Origin: Croceicoccus marinus | Lineage (GTDB): Bacteria > Pseudomonadota > Alphaproteobacteria > Sphingomonadales > Sphingomonadaceae | Direction of reading: 5' to 3' | DNA: 64,000 nt | Assembly: GCF_001661675.2 (NCBI RefSeq) | Contig: NZ_CP019604.1 | Coordinates: forward strand, 186,001 to 250,000 | Shown: positions 36,816 through 45,089 of the stretch, piece by piece | Layout: each line of letters begins with the position of its first letter | Numbering within the stretch: position 1 is the first letter of the stretch | The notes under the pieces: generated by a model | Told to the model about the DNA's origin: nothing | Databases searched by the model: none | The model's input: only the letters and a program-made list of their open reading frames with translations | Translations under genes and position numbers: made by a program

Positions 36816-37063
36816 GTCGCGAACGGCAGCCAGAGGCGTCGGAGGACGTAGGCGATCGAAGGAGGGTATGGCACAACCGTCGGCGAGACGGGGCTGGAAG
36901 AACCAGAGAATGGCAGGGCGCTAGCCAAGCGCGCAAAGCTGAAATGGATCCAGTCCGCGAACTCCCATACTGGCCCGCAGCTATGGTGCTGCTCATCGAG
37001 GCCGGACAGATGACAGCATCCGACTACGTGCCAACATACCCGAATTTATTGCTTGCATCCCAT
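36816..37063 (+). ncRNA. Possible bridge/seek RNA region of the IS110-type element
   Basis: About 250 bases without a gene between the transposase stop and the right inverted repeat. IS1111-subgroup elements encode their target-guiding RNA in this position. Short stems are visible (for example GGCGCTAGCCAAGCGC near 36917) but I have not folded it. Presence is inferred from the family and layout. Confidence 0.35.
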
Positions 37064-37144
37064 GGGGCGTCCACAGATGACTTTCCGGATCGTCCGACAA
37101 TCACGCCATTCACTCTAGCCCTGGGGAGACCTGCTTGCCACACC

Positions 37145-37165
37145 CTGTAATGGAGAACGTTACAG
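37145..37165. promoter_or_regulatory. HigA operator O1
   Basis: CTGTAATG-GAGAA-CGTTACAG, a 21-base inverted repeat with one mismatch, 35 bases centre-to-centre from O2. Confidence 0.65.
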
Positions 37166-37179
37166 TCCCTTGACCAACT

Positions 37180-37200
37180 TTGTAATGCATGGCATTACAA
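37180..37200. promoter_or_regulatory. HigA operator O2 overlapping the higBA promoter
   Basis: TTGTAATGC-ATG-GCATTACAA, perfect 9-base arms, ending 5 bases before higB. A candidate -35 TTGACC at 37170-37175 lies 17 bases from CATTAC (37193-37198), so O2 covers the -10 region. This is typical of autorepression by the antitoxin. Confidence 0.72.
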
Positions 37201-37204
37201 CTCC

Positions 37205-37486
37205 TTGGAGATCGAAAGCATCGATCATAAGAACCTTCGCAAGTTTTTCACGAGCGGGAAGGCGAGGGGGCTCATGGAGGTGGAACGCCTGCGCAGGATG
37301 CTCGCGTTTATCGATGCCGCGGGTTCATTTGCCGAGTTAGGCATCCCGCCGAACTTCGGTTTCCATGCGCTGACAGGCGATCGCGATGGGCGGTTTGCAA
37401 TGACGGTGACGAAGAACTGGCGGCTCGTGTTCACCAAGGTTGACGAGACCACCATCGCCAATCTCGACTTGGAGGATTATCACTGA
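37205..37486 (+). CDS. higB: HigB-type RelE/ParE toxin
   Basis: 93-residue mRNA interferase toxin of the HigB family. N-terminus KNLRKFFTSGKARGL and FHALTGDRDGRFAMTVTKNWRLVF with the conserved NWR, ending LEDYH. The family N-terminus requires a start near 37205, where only TTG is available and no ribosome-binding site precedes it. With the promoter proposed at 37170-37198, the transcript would begin about at this TTG. Stop overlaps higA by one base. Confidence 0.88.
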   Translation: MEIESIDHKNLRKFFTSGKARGLMEVERLRRMLAFIDAAGSFAELGIPPNFGFHALTGDRDGRFAMTVTKNWRLVFTKVDETTIANLDLEDYH

Positions 37487-37788
37487 TGGCTCTCAAGATG
37501 CATCGCACGCTGGCGGTTCACCCCGGCACCTGGCTCAAGGAAGAGATGGTGGTGCCTTATGGCGTTACTGTCACTGACCTGGCCGAGCGCTTCGGTGTAT
37601 CGCGGCCGCCATTGAGCAATCTGCTCAACGGCAAGGCGGGACTGTCGCCTGAAATGGCGATCCGTTTCGAAAAGGCTTTCGGTGTTTCTGCGGCAACGCT
37701 GCTACGCATGCAGGCGACCTATGATCTCGCGCGCGCGGAGAAATTGGCCGACGGTATCAAGGTCGATCGTATCCCGGAGCCTGTCTAA
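37486..37788 (+). CDS. higA: HigA antitoxin
   Basis: 100-residue XRE-type antitoxin: HPGTWLKEEMVVPYGVTVTDLAERFGVSRPPLSNLLNGKAGLSPEMAIRFEKAFG is the standard HigA N-terminus and helix-turn-helix. Coupled to higB by TGATG. Binds the toxin and, through the HTH, probably the two TGTAATG palindromes upstream. Confidence 0.93.
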   Translation: MALKMHRTLAVHPGTWLKEEMVVPYGVTVTDLAERFGVSRPPLSNLLNGKAGLSPEMAIRFEKAFGVSAATLLRMQATYDLARAEKLADGIKVDRIPEPV

Positions 37789-38224
37789 GCGACATAGCGA
37801 GCGTCGGCCTTCGGAACCGCTTCGGGGGCGAACTTCTGCATTTCTGAGGCTTGCACCAGTTTCTGCAAGTTAGAGAAGACACTATTTTCGCCAGACAGAG
37901 ATGCCACGCTTTGATGCAGCAGGGGCACCGCGTAGTCTCGCGAAATTGCGCAGCACTGCCCCTGCGGGTGCGCAGGCTTGGCTGTGACGAACCCCTTGGA
38001 CCCGCTGCGCATGCAGCGAGCACGGTCAGGTCCGTGTGACAATGCAAGCCATTCAGTCTAACGTGTATTGATAGAGTCTTCATCGTCGTCAGCGTTCTGA
38101 ATGTTCCGCTGCCATATCTACTTTGAGGTTCCGCCGCTGCATGGGCCGAGCAAGCAATTTGACATTCAATTGGTAGCAGCGCACGGGATCTCCCTTGCGA
38201 CATTCAATTTCCCGACGGATAATC
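37789..38224. other. Gap between higA and MucR-like gene
   Basis: An 85-residue minus-strand frame (37785-38042) ends in LQKLVQASEMQKFAPEAVPK. It has a protein-like composition but no recognised family, and could be a decayed gene. The right part holds TTTGACATTCAATT and TTGCGACATTCAATT, two copies of the ACATTC intergenic repeat, just upstream of the MucR-like start. Confidence 0.4.
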
Positions 38225-39361
38225 ATGAACGATTTTGACGCGCGCCGTGCTTCGCTGGAACTGGTTACCGCCTTTGTAAATAACAACAGGCTCACGGCTG
38301 CCGAGCTTCCGAAATTGCTCGGCGATGTATTTAAAGCAATTTCGGATTTCGAGGCTAAATCCGGGGAAGAGGCTGACCTCGACGAAAAGCAGTTCGAGGC
38401 TGATGCGCCAATCGCACCTGCTCCCGCCGCGACCCTCGGAACCGCATCGACAGCAATTGCCGAGCTCTCCGAAAGTCAAACCCCGGCAATTGACGATGGC
38501 CCGCAGGCACCTACGGCCCAAGAGCCTGCCGTGTCGGTCGAAACCTCGCTTGCCGATCCGAGTGTCATCGTCTCGCTGATCACTGGCGAGAAGTTCAAGA
38601 TGCTCAAACGACACCTGAAAAAGCACGGCGTGACTGAGGCGGAATACAGGAAGCGTTTTGATTTGCCCGACGATTATCCGATGGTCGCGCCCGCCTATTC
38701 GAAGCTCCGCCGCGAAGTGGCGACAAAGATGCATCAGAATGGCAAAGAGGGCGGTTCGGAGAGCAAGGCTGCGGAAGAACCAGGGGCTGCAACCGTTGAT
38801 GAGCCATCCAAGGCGCCGAAACGGAAAGTCGCTACGGCCAATAAGACCTCTCAAGGAAAGGTGACTTCTTCACAAAAGAAAGCGCGCGCGAGCAGAGCCG
38901 CTTCCGCAAGGGCTTTAAAGCGAGACAAGGGGCCTGAGGAGACTGAGACCACCGAAACCCGTGCCGCCCCGGAGAATGCCCCCGACGTGTCGTCGGTCGC
39001 TCACGGCGCCCCGGACGCTAACCCGGCTTCGAACTCGCTGCCTGAAGGCATGCAGACTGACATGGCAAACGCGGACAACAAGCCCTTGGAGCCAGCAACT
39101 GAGAAGCCTGTGCGGAAACGGCGCATGGCCCGGCAACCGGCTGACGAAAGTCTTGCTGCCAATACAACCCCGGCTCTTACGGACAAGCCTGAGAATGCGG
39201 ATGCCAGTTCGGCTGACACAGGTGCAAAAGCCAAGTCTGCAGGCCGCAAGACCAGCAAGGCGAGGGGAGGGGGCGCGACGAAAACGACATCGGCCGGCGC
39301 CGGTGTGGAGCCGAAATCGGCGAGCAAGGACCGCAAGAAACTCTCACCGGTATTTCGCTGA
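38225..39361 (+). CDS. MucR/Ros-like protein with long low-complexity tail
   Basis: 378 residues from ATG 38225. Residues 1-45 resemble the MucR oligomerisation domain (LELVTAFVNNNRLTAAELPKLLGDV). An Ala/Pro/Glu linker to about 115 follows, then the MucR DNA-binding core ITGEKFKMLKRHLKKHG, EYRKRFDLPDDYPMVAPAYS. The usual zinc-ligand Cys before the KFKxLKRHL block is Ser here. The last 190 residues are Lys/Ala/Glu/Pro-rich, histone-H1-like. MucR proteins are H-NS-like nucleoid organisers and silencers. This looks like an enlarged version encoded on mobile DNA, and may silence or package the element. Confidence 0.75.
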   Translation: MNDFDARRASLELVTAFVNNNRLTAAELPKLLGDVFKAISDFEAKSGEEADLDEKQFEADAPIAPAPAATLGTASTAIAELSESQTPAIDDGPQAPTAQEPAVSVETSLADPSVIVSLITGEKFKMLKRHLKKHGVTEAEYRKRFDLPDDYPMVAPAYSKLRREVATKMHQNGKEGGSESKAAEEPGAATVDEPSKAPKRKVATANKTSQGKVTSSQKKARASRAASARALKRDKGPEETETTETRAAPENAPDVSSVAHGAPDANPASNSLPEGMQTDMANADNKPLEPATEKPVRKRRMARQPADESLAANTTPALTDKPENADASSADTGAKAKSAGRKTSKARGGGATKTTSAGAGVEPKSASKDRKKLSPVFR

Positions 39362-39484
39362 GAATTGTGGCGGCAGCAAACAGCGGACGCCAGAGCAAAG
39401 GACGAACCTAGCAGGAGTTGGGGCAGGGCAAGAAGGTAGCCGCCGCCCTACCGCAGAACTGCAATCAGCTGTTGTTCCGCCGCT

Positions 39485-39760
39485 TCAGAGTCGGTCAAAC
39501 ACCGAGCCCATGCGAGGTGAGAACAGCCGCTCGTAGGTTTTGAGAAGGTGCGTGTCGGTCATGGCGGCGATATAGTCGCAAATGATCCGCGGGTCGCCGT
39601 GAGCCGCGGTGAATTTCGCCAGCACCTCTCGGGGCAGCAGACGATCCGGATCAGCCTCCATTGCTTCGAAGACGGCGACGACCATGCTTTGCCCCTTGTA
39701 TTCAAAGTGTTGCACTGAAGGGCTGGTGATCACTTCGCGCACGACGAAGTCCTGCAGAAC
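39485..39760 (-). pseudogene. dGTP triphosphohydrolase-like C-terminal fragment
   Basis: About 91 residues, open from the transposon repeat (39760) to the stop at 39485. They match the end of HD-type dGTPases: REVITSPSVQHFEYKGQ, then ICDYIAAMTDTHLLKTYERLF. The HD catalytic domain is absent, removed at the Tn3-family left end. An internal ATG at 39742 could only give a non-enzymatic peptide. Confidence 0.7.
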
Positions 39761-39798
39761 GGGGGCCGGTGAGAGAATGTTCGAAAACGTACGCTAAG
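39761..39798 (+). repeat. Tn3-family terminal inverted repeat, left
   Basis: 38 bp starting GGGGGCCGGTGAGAG and ending GTACGCTAAG. It overlaps the tnpA stop by 5 bases. Differs from the right copy only at position 5. Confidence 0.92.
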
Positions 39799-42763
39799 CA
39801 TCCCGACCGTTCCGATGGAGGCGGAGCGGCCTGAACCGCTCGCGGGGCTTGTCCATCTCGCTCCACAGATAGTCGCCAGTGAGGCCGATATGCTCCCAGC
39901 CCAATGGCGCGACATGGGCAAGCAGTTCGTCCAGCACCTCGACACCGCTGGCGCGCAAATGCCGGACGGCGCGGTCGAGATAGACGGTGTTCCAGAGCGT
40001 GACGGCCGCGGTGAGCAGGGTCAGGCCAGAGGCACGATGGCGCTGGTTCTCGAAGGTGCGGTCGCGCAGTTCGCCGAGGCGGTTGAAGAAGATGGCGCGG
40101 GCGAGCGCGTTGCGGGCCTCACCCTTGTTGAGGATGCTGCCGGTGCGACGCCGCTGTTCGGGATCGTCGAACCAGTCGAGCATGAACAGTGTGCGCTCAA
40201 TCCGCCCGATCTCACGCAGCGCGCGGGCGACGGGGTTTTGACGCGGGAAACCCGCCAGCTTGCGCAGCATGACCGAGGCACTGACGGTGCCGGCGCGGAT
40301 CGAGGCGGCGAGCCGCAGCGTCTCGTCCCAATCCTCTTCGATCGCGCGAACGTTGACCGGGCCCGCGACAAGTTGGCGCAGCGTCGGCCAAGGATCGAGC
40401 GACGACAGGCTATACAGGCGGCGTTCGTTGAGGTCGCGAATACGCGGTGCGAAGCGGAAGCCGAGCAGATGGCACAAGCCGAAGACATGATCGACCGCCC
40501 CGGCGGTATCGGTCGCATGTTCGCGGATCACCAGTTCACTCTCATGATCGAGCAGGCCGTCGAGGACATGCGCGGCCTCACCAGCATTGGCGGCTATGAC
40601 CTTGGTATGGAACGGCGTGAAGCGGTCGGTGACGTGGGTGTAGAACAGCACGCCGGGTTCGCTGCCGTAGCGGGCGTTGCGATCGGCGCGCGCCTCGCCC
40701 TGACCGCCGGCGCGGAAGAACTGCCCGTCCGAGGACGATGTGTCGCCCGGTCCCCAGACCTAGGCGAGCGGATGCGCGGTGTGGCAGTCTACGATCGCCG
40801 CCAGCGCCGACAGGTACGTTTCATCGCGCACATGCCATTCCGCAGTCCAGCGCAGGCGTGACAATGTCAGCCCACGCGAGCTTTCCGCCATGCGCCCGAG
40901 GCCGAGATTGGTCGCATCGGCGAGGATCGACCCCATCAGCGCGGACTGGTCAGAGGCCGGCTCGCCACTGCGGGCATGAACGAAACGGTCGGCAAAGCCC
41001 GACCACGCGGCGACCTCAACCAGCAGGTCCGTAATGCGGACACGCGGCAGCATCGCGTAGAGCCGGGCCTTCAGCGCCTCGGCATCGTCGGACGGAGATC
41101 GCCGGATCGGCGAGATCAACAACTGCCCGCGCTCGATCGTTACGTCGACCAGTTCGCCGGCCGCGGCTGCGCGCTCCACCTCGGTCATGCGCTGGGTCAG
41201 CATCGCGCGCCGTTCCTCATACCATTGAGAAAAACGGGACGGCACGGCGAGGCGCAGATCGCTATCGGTGCGCATCGTCTCAAAGGCGGGCACCGGCAGC
41301 AGGTAATCGTCCAGCGTGCGATAGGCGCGGCTGCCATCTACCCAGATGCTGCCTGATCCGAGCCGTTCGCGCAGGTGGACGATCACCGCGATCTCATAGG
41401 CGCGGCGGTCGATTGTCCCTTCGGCCGGCTGCACGACCTTGTGCCAGCGTGGCTTGATGAAGCTGGTCGGCACACGCTTCGGCAGGACCGATCGGCCGTC
41501 GCGGTACATCGTTCGCAGCGCCTCGATCGCGCCGAGCAGCGGATCGCCCGATCTCGCGGTCCGGAAGGTGAAGGCGGCGAGGAAGGTCGGGGCGAACCGC
41601 CGCACGGCAGGGTAGCGTTCGACCACTTCCTCCAGACCGTCATCGGCCGCACGCGTCAGATCCTCGGCGAAGCGGATGCTGCGTTCGAGCTGATCCCAGC
41701 CCACCCGGTCATCGATCGTGCGAAAGGCGTCGCGTCCGCTCGCGCGTGCATCGACCAGCAAGCGGCCGAGCCGGACATGAAAGCGCGCCGTGTCTTTCAG
41801 CATCCGTGCCTGCCCGAGCAGCCGGTCGGACCGGGTACGGTCGGCGCGGCGGAACAGCGCCCCCACCATCTTCTCGACCATGACCAAGGCGGCATCGGTC
41901 AGCGCCGCCTCCATCTCGATCATGGAGGCGACCAGCATCGCGAGTCGGCGCGGGCGTTCGAGACGCCGGAGGTGTTGCGCAGTGACGATGCCGGCGGTCC
42001 GGGCGATGACGGCATAGCGGGCGGCATGGATACGTCGTGCCCGATCGGTTGCGATCCCGATGCCGCGCACCGCGTCGAGCCGTTCGACGATCCCCTTCAG
42101 GTTCGACGCCGATGGCGCTTCCGGCCATTCGCGTAGCCATCCCAGACGGGTGCGACCATTGTCATCGGATGCGATCAGGCGTTCGAGTGCCGCTTCCTGA
42201 TCGGCCGAGCAATCGCGGATCAGTCCGGCATGGGCGGCCTTGCGTGCATGGGCCCGCACGATGAGGGCGAGCCGTTCCAGCGTCGATGCCGCAGGCAGAA
42301 CAATCCGGTCGAGCCGCAGGCGATTGACCATGCCGGCGACGATCGCCTCGCCCCGATCGGTCGAGGTGGCGATCTCTGATCCCAGTGCCAGCGTCGATCG
42401 TACGTCGATCCGGTCAAAGGCGCGCAGACCAAGATACGCTTCGATCTCGGCGCGATGCTCGCGCAGCGTCGTCGCACGGGCAGAATAGTCGGCGAAGTCG
42501 TCGATCCGGCAACCGATCTGGTCGGCGAGCAGCGACAGCATGAGGGCGGGCACTGCTTCACTCGGCAGCAGCGCACGCCCCGGATGACGCAGGTAGCAGA
42601 GCTGCACGGCATAGCCGAGCCGGTTCGCTCTGCGCCGACGACGCGCTACCTGCGCGAGGTCATCGGGGCCGAGAGTGAAGAGCCGCTCGATCGTCGCGCT
42701 GTCAGAAGGCGGATCGAAGATCACAGCGCGCTGCGCAGGCGATAATATTGTTCTGGACGGCAT
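39794..42763 (-). pseudogene. tnpA: Tn3 family transposase with in-frame amber codon
   Basis: Full-length Tn3 transposase frame of about 990 codons from ATG 42763 (AGGA upstream). One in-frame TAG at 40760-40762 lies in HPLA-stop-VWGPGD, immediately before the catalytic block SSSDGQFF. Everything else is open, and the downstream part [10 protein letters not shown] to the C-terminus is intact. A single C-to-T change would convert CAG (Gln) to TAG. Without suppression the product lacks the catalytic domain. Residues before the stop include the DUF4158 N-terminal domain (LSPAQRAVIFDPPSD). Confidence 0.92.
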
Positions 42764-42892
42764 CGGCTTCCTGTTTGTCACGCAACAGGGATGTGGCCCT
42801 GTTCATGGAGCATAGACGAGGAGACGGGTTATGTGACATTATGCAGATTGATCGACGGGCAATGCCGCTCCGTCACGCAGACGGACGTATAT
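42764..42892. promoter_or_regulatory. Probable res site and divergent tnpA/tnpR promoters
   Basis: 129-base gap between divergent tnpA and tnpR starts. Contains TATGTGACA twice (42832-42840 and 42889-42898 region) and TGTCACGCA/CGTCACGCA in the opposite sense at about 42778 and 42872. This is a set of inverted motifs as expected for resolvase subsites. Confidence 0.6.
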
Positions 42893-43534
42893 GTGACAAC
42901 GCAGCTCGGTTACGCGCGAGTGTCCAAGGCGGATGGCAGCCAGGTTCACGACCTTCAGCACGACGCGCTGGTCGCGGCCGGCGTCGATCCCGAGCATATC
43001 TATGAGGATGCCGCGTCGGGCCGGCTCGACAAGCGGCCGGGGCTGGATGCCTGCCTGAAGGCACTGCGCCGTGATGACACGCTGGTCATATGGAAGCTCG
43101 ACCGCCTCGGTCGCGACCTGCGCCACCTCGTTAACACAGTCGGCGACCTGACCAAGCGTGGCATCGGCCTCAAGGTGCTGGCCGGCGAAGGCGCGTCGAT
43201 CGACACCACCACCGCCAACGGTCGGTTGATCTTTGCGATTTTTGCCGGCCTCGCCGAGTTTGAGCGCGAGTTGATCGTCGAGCGCACCCGCGCCGGTCTG
43301 GAATCGGCACGTGCGCGCGGCCGACATGGCGGTCGCCCGTTCAAGATGACGCCCGCCAAACTGCGGCTTGCCCAGGCGGCTATGGGCAAACCCGAAACCA
43401 AGGTCGCCGAGCTGTGCGCCGAGCTGGGCATCACGCGTCAGACGCTCTACCGGCATGTTACGCCGAACGGAGAGATCAGGACGGACGGACAGAAGCTTCT
43501 CGCTCGAAAAGCGCGCCCATCGATCAAGGCATGA
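42893..43534 (+). CDS. tnpR: Serine recombinase / Tn3 resolvase
   Basis: 213 residues from GTG 42893, which begins VTTQLGYARVSKADG with the catalytic Ser in YARVS. Conserved WKLDRLGRDLRHL and FAGLAEFERELIVERTRAGL follow, then a C-terminal HTH (AELCAELGITRQTLYRHV). Resolves cointegrates at the adjacent res. Longer starts (ATG 42791) would cover the res site and are disfavoured. Stop overlaps the passenger gene by 4 bases. Confidence 0.92.
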   Translation: MTTQLGYARVSKADGSQVHDLQHDALVAAGVDPEHIYEDAASGRLDKRPGLDACLKALRRDDTLVIWKLDRLGRDLRHLVNTVGDLTKRGIGLKVLAGEGASIDTTTANGRLIFAIFAGLAEFERELIVERTRAGLESARARGRHGGRPFKMTPAKLRLAQAAMGKPETKVAELCAELGITRQTLYRHVTPNGEIRTDGQKLLARKARPSIKA

Positions 43535-44652
43535 CGAATTTGAACAATCTCACGTTCGTATTCATCGGAGGGGAGCATCAGGTCCTGCATCTCGCGCCGG
43601 TCGCCGCAGAACTTAGCCTGAGCCATCCGGATATCACGGTCCGCTGCATCTGCGCCGACGACCGCACCGCCGCCGCCTTGCGCGCAGTGGCTGCGGCGAT
43701 GAGAGCCAGCACGATGACCGTGACGCAGATCGCCTGGCCTTGGGCGGGCAGGATTGCAGCGCGCATAACGGGCAGCCGCTCGGCGGCGAAGGGGCCCCTG
43801 CTGGCGCGGATCCGATGGCAGGCCCGCAAGACCCAGGCCATCATCGTTCCCGAGCGCACCTCTGCGGCGTTGCGATGGCTCGGATGGAAGCGTCCGCTGG
43901 TACATTTCCGCCACGGCGCTGGCGACCGTGCACCATCCTCCGAAGCCAAGCAGAGAGCCTTCGATGCCATCTTCGTTCCCGGACAGAAAGACATCGAGCG
44001 TGCCGTCGCGCAAGGCCTCAGCCGTAAGCGGCTTTCGGCCGTGGGCTATATAAAGATCGACTATTTGCAGGCCTTGCCCACCGGACCGCAATTGTTCGAC
44101 AACGATCGCCCGACCGTCTTCTACAACCCTCATTTTGATCCTGCGCTGTCCTCGATCGGGATCGCTCGCGATGTCATCGCCCGTTTCCGCCAACAGGAGC
44201 GGTACAACTTGGTCTTCGCCCCTCATGTCCGCGCGTTCGAAAACCTCGATCCGATCGCGCGAGCGCGGTGGCTGGAACTTGCCGTGCCAGAGCACATCGC
44301 GGTCGATCTGGATTCTCCCAAGCTGTTCGACATGAGCTATGCGCGGGCCGCCGACATCTATCTGGGCGACATGTCGAGCCAGCTTTACGAATTCCTCGCT
44401 AAGCCGCGGCCCGTCGCTTTCGTGAATGCGCATGGCGCTAACTGGCAGGACGATCCAAGGTACGCTGGTTGGCATCTGGGAGAGGTCGCATCAGGTGCCG
44501 ACGATGTGCTTGCTGCAGTAGATCGAGCCTTCGAACGGCATCCCGACATGATCCAAAGACAGGCGAAAGCGACAGCGTTCGCGTTCGGCCGCTACGATGG
44601 CGCAATCAAACGGGCCTCATACCAACTGCTCCACACCCTGCAATCGCTCTGA
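43531..44652 (+). CDS. CDP-glycerol glycerophosphotransferase-like GT-B protein (transposon passenger)
   Basis: 373 residues. It starts MTNLNNLTFVFIGGEHQV, with LVHFRHGAGDRA (acceptor His region), GYIKIDYLQ, VFYNPHFDPALSS, FAPHVR and then YLGDMSSQLYEFLAKPRPVAFVN. These resemble the D-x-S-S-x-x-x-E pattern of TagF-like glycerophosphotransferases and related GT-B enzymes. Coupled to tnpR by ATGA and ending 3 bases before the right inverted repeat, so it is an integral part of the transposon. Could modify a surface glycan. Substrate unknown. Confidence 0.75.
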   Translation: MTNLNNLTFVFIGGEHQVLHLAPVAAELSLSHPDITVRCICADDRTAAALRAVAAAMRASTMTVTQIAWPWAGRIAARITGSRSAAKGPLLARIRWQARKTQAIIVPERTSAALRWLGWKRPLVHFRHGAGDRAPSSEAKQRAFDAIFVPGQKDIERAVAQGLSRKRLSAVGYIKIDYLQALPTGPQLFDNDRPTVFYNPHFDPALSSIGIARDVIARFRQQERYNLVFAPHVRAFENLDPIARARWLELAVPEHIAVDLDSPKLFDMSYARAADIYLGDMSSQLYEFLAKPRPVAFVNAHGANWQDDPRYAGWHLGEVASGADDVLAAVDRAFERHPDMIQRQAKATAFAFGRYDGAIKRASYQLLHTLQSL

Positions 44653-44655
44653 TCC

Positions 44656-44693
44656 CTTAGCGTACGTTTTCGAACATTCTCTCACCGGACCCC
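44656..44693 (-). repeat. Tn3-family terminal inverted repeat, right
   Basis: 38 bp, reverse complement begins GGGGTCCGGTGAGAG and ends GTACGCTAAG. Pairs with 39761-39798. Confidence 0.92.
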
Positions 44694-45014
44694 AAGGACG
44701 TCGCCAAGCTGCTCACCACGCTCGGGGTCAAGCAGACGGCCGCGCTGCCGCCCGAACAGATCGCCGCTGCAGTCTTGGGCGGCGCCAGTGTTTCGTTGCA
44801 GCAGCCCTTCCCCTGCGAACTAAAGCGTTCACGTGCTAACACGTCCACACGTGTGGAAATCGTCGGAGCCCCGGCCAGCCAACTCCCTTGGCTCAAGTCC
44901 CTCGGCTGCTTCTCCGAGGTGATTTCGTACCGCACCCGAGTTTTCCTCCCTGTGGACCAGGTGCCGGACATCCTCGTGCGCCTGCTCGCCTCAACGGCGG
45001 CCGAAACGACCTGA
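44694..45014 (+). pseudogene. C-terminal remnant of a plasmid/ICE protein cut by the transposon
   Basis: Open frame from the transposon end to TGA 45014, reading KDVAKLLTTLGVKQTAALPP, then LPWLKSLGCFSEVISYRTRVFLP. No start codon before 44775 (TTG), so only a C-terminus remains. Family not recognised with certainty. It carries repeat cluster 1 inside its frame. It lies 75 bases upstream of the parB-like gene and was probably the preceding operon member. Confidence 0.6.
44826..44856. repeat. ACGTG repeat cluster 1
   Basis: GTTCACGTG, AACACGTCC and the palindrome CCACACGTGTGG in 31 bases, inside the reading frame of the upstream remnant. The reverse strand shares CACGTGAACG and CACACGTGTG with cluster 2. 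Confidence 0.7.
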
Positions 45015-45089
45015 AGAGAAAGGGAAGGAGGACCGGAGAAGGTGTCCGGCGAGGATTTCGCCGGTCCATTCCTACCAGGAGACCTTGTC

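Larger units (their letters stand above)
35715..37074 (+). mobile_element. IS110-family (IS1111-like) element
   Basis: About 1360 bp between an 11-bp inverted repeat, GTGGACGCCCC at 35715-35725 and GGGGCGTCCAC at 37064-37074. The 5' noncoding end is short (66 bp) and the 3' noncoding end long (about 250 bp), the IS1111-subgroup layout. Exact insertion boundaries are not defined, because these repeats are subterminal in the subgroup. Confidence 0.7.
39761..44693. mobile_element. Tn3-family transposon with glycerophosphotransferase-like passenger
   Basis: 4933-bp element with 38-bp terminal inverted repeats (37 of 38 identical; outer GGGG, inner ACGCTAAG). Contains tnpA (minus), res, tnpR (plus) and one passenger gene. 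The 5-bp flanks differ (AGAAC on the left, AAGGA on the right) and truncated genes abut both ends, so a deletion or recombination followed insertion. Confidence 0.93.

Noticed and set aside
39761..44693. 5-bp target duplication of the Tn3-family transposon
   Set aside because: Flanking pentamers AGAAC and AAGGA do not match.
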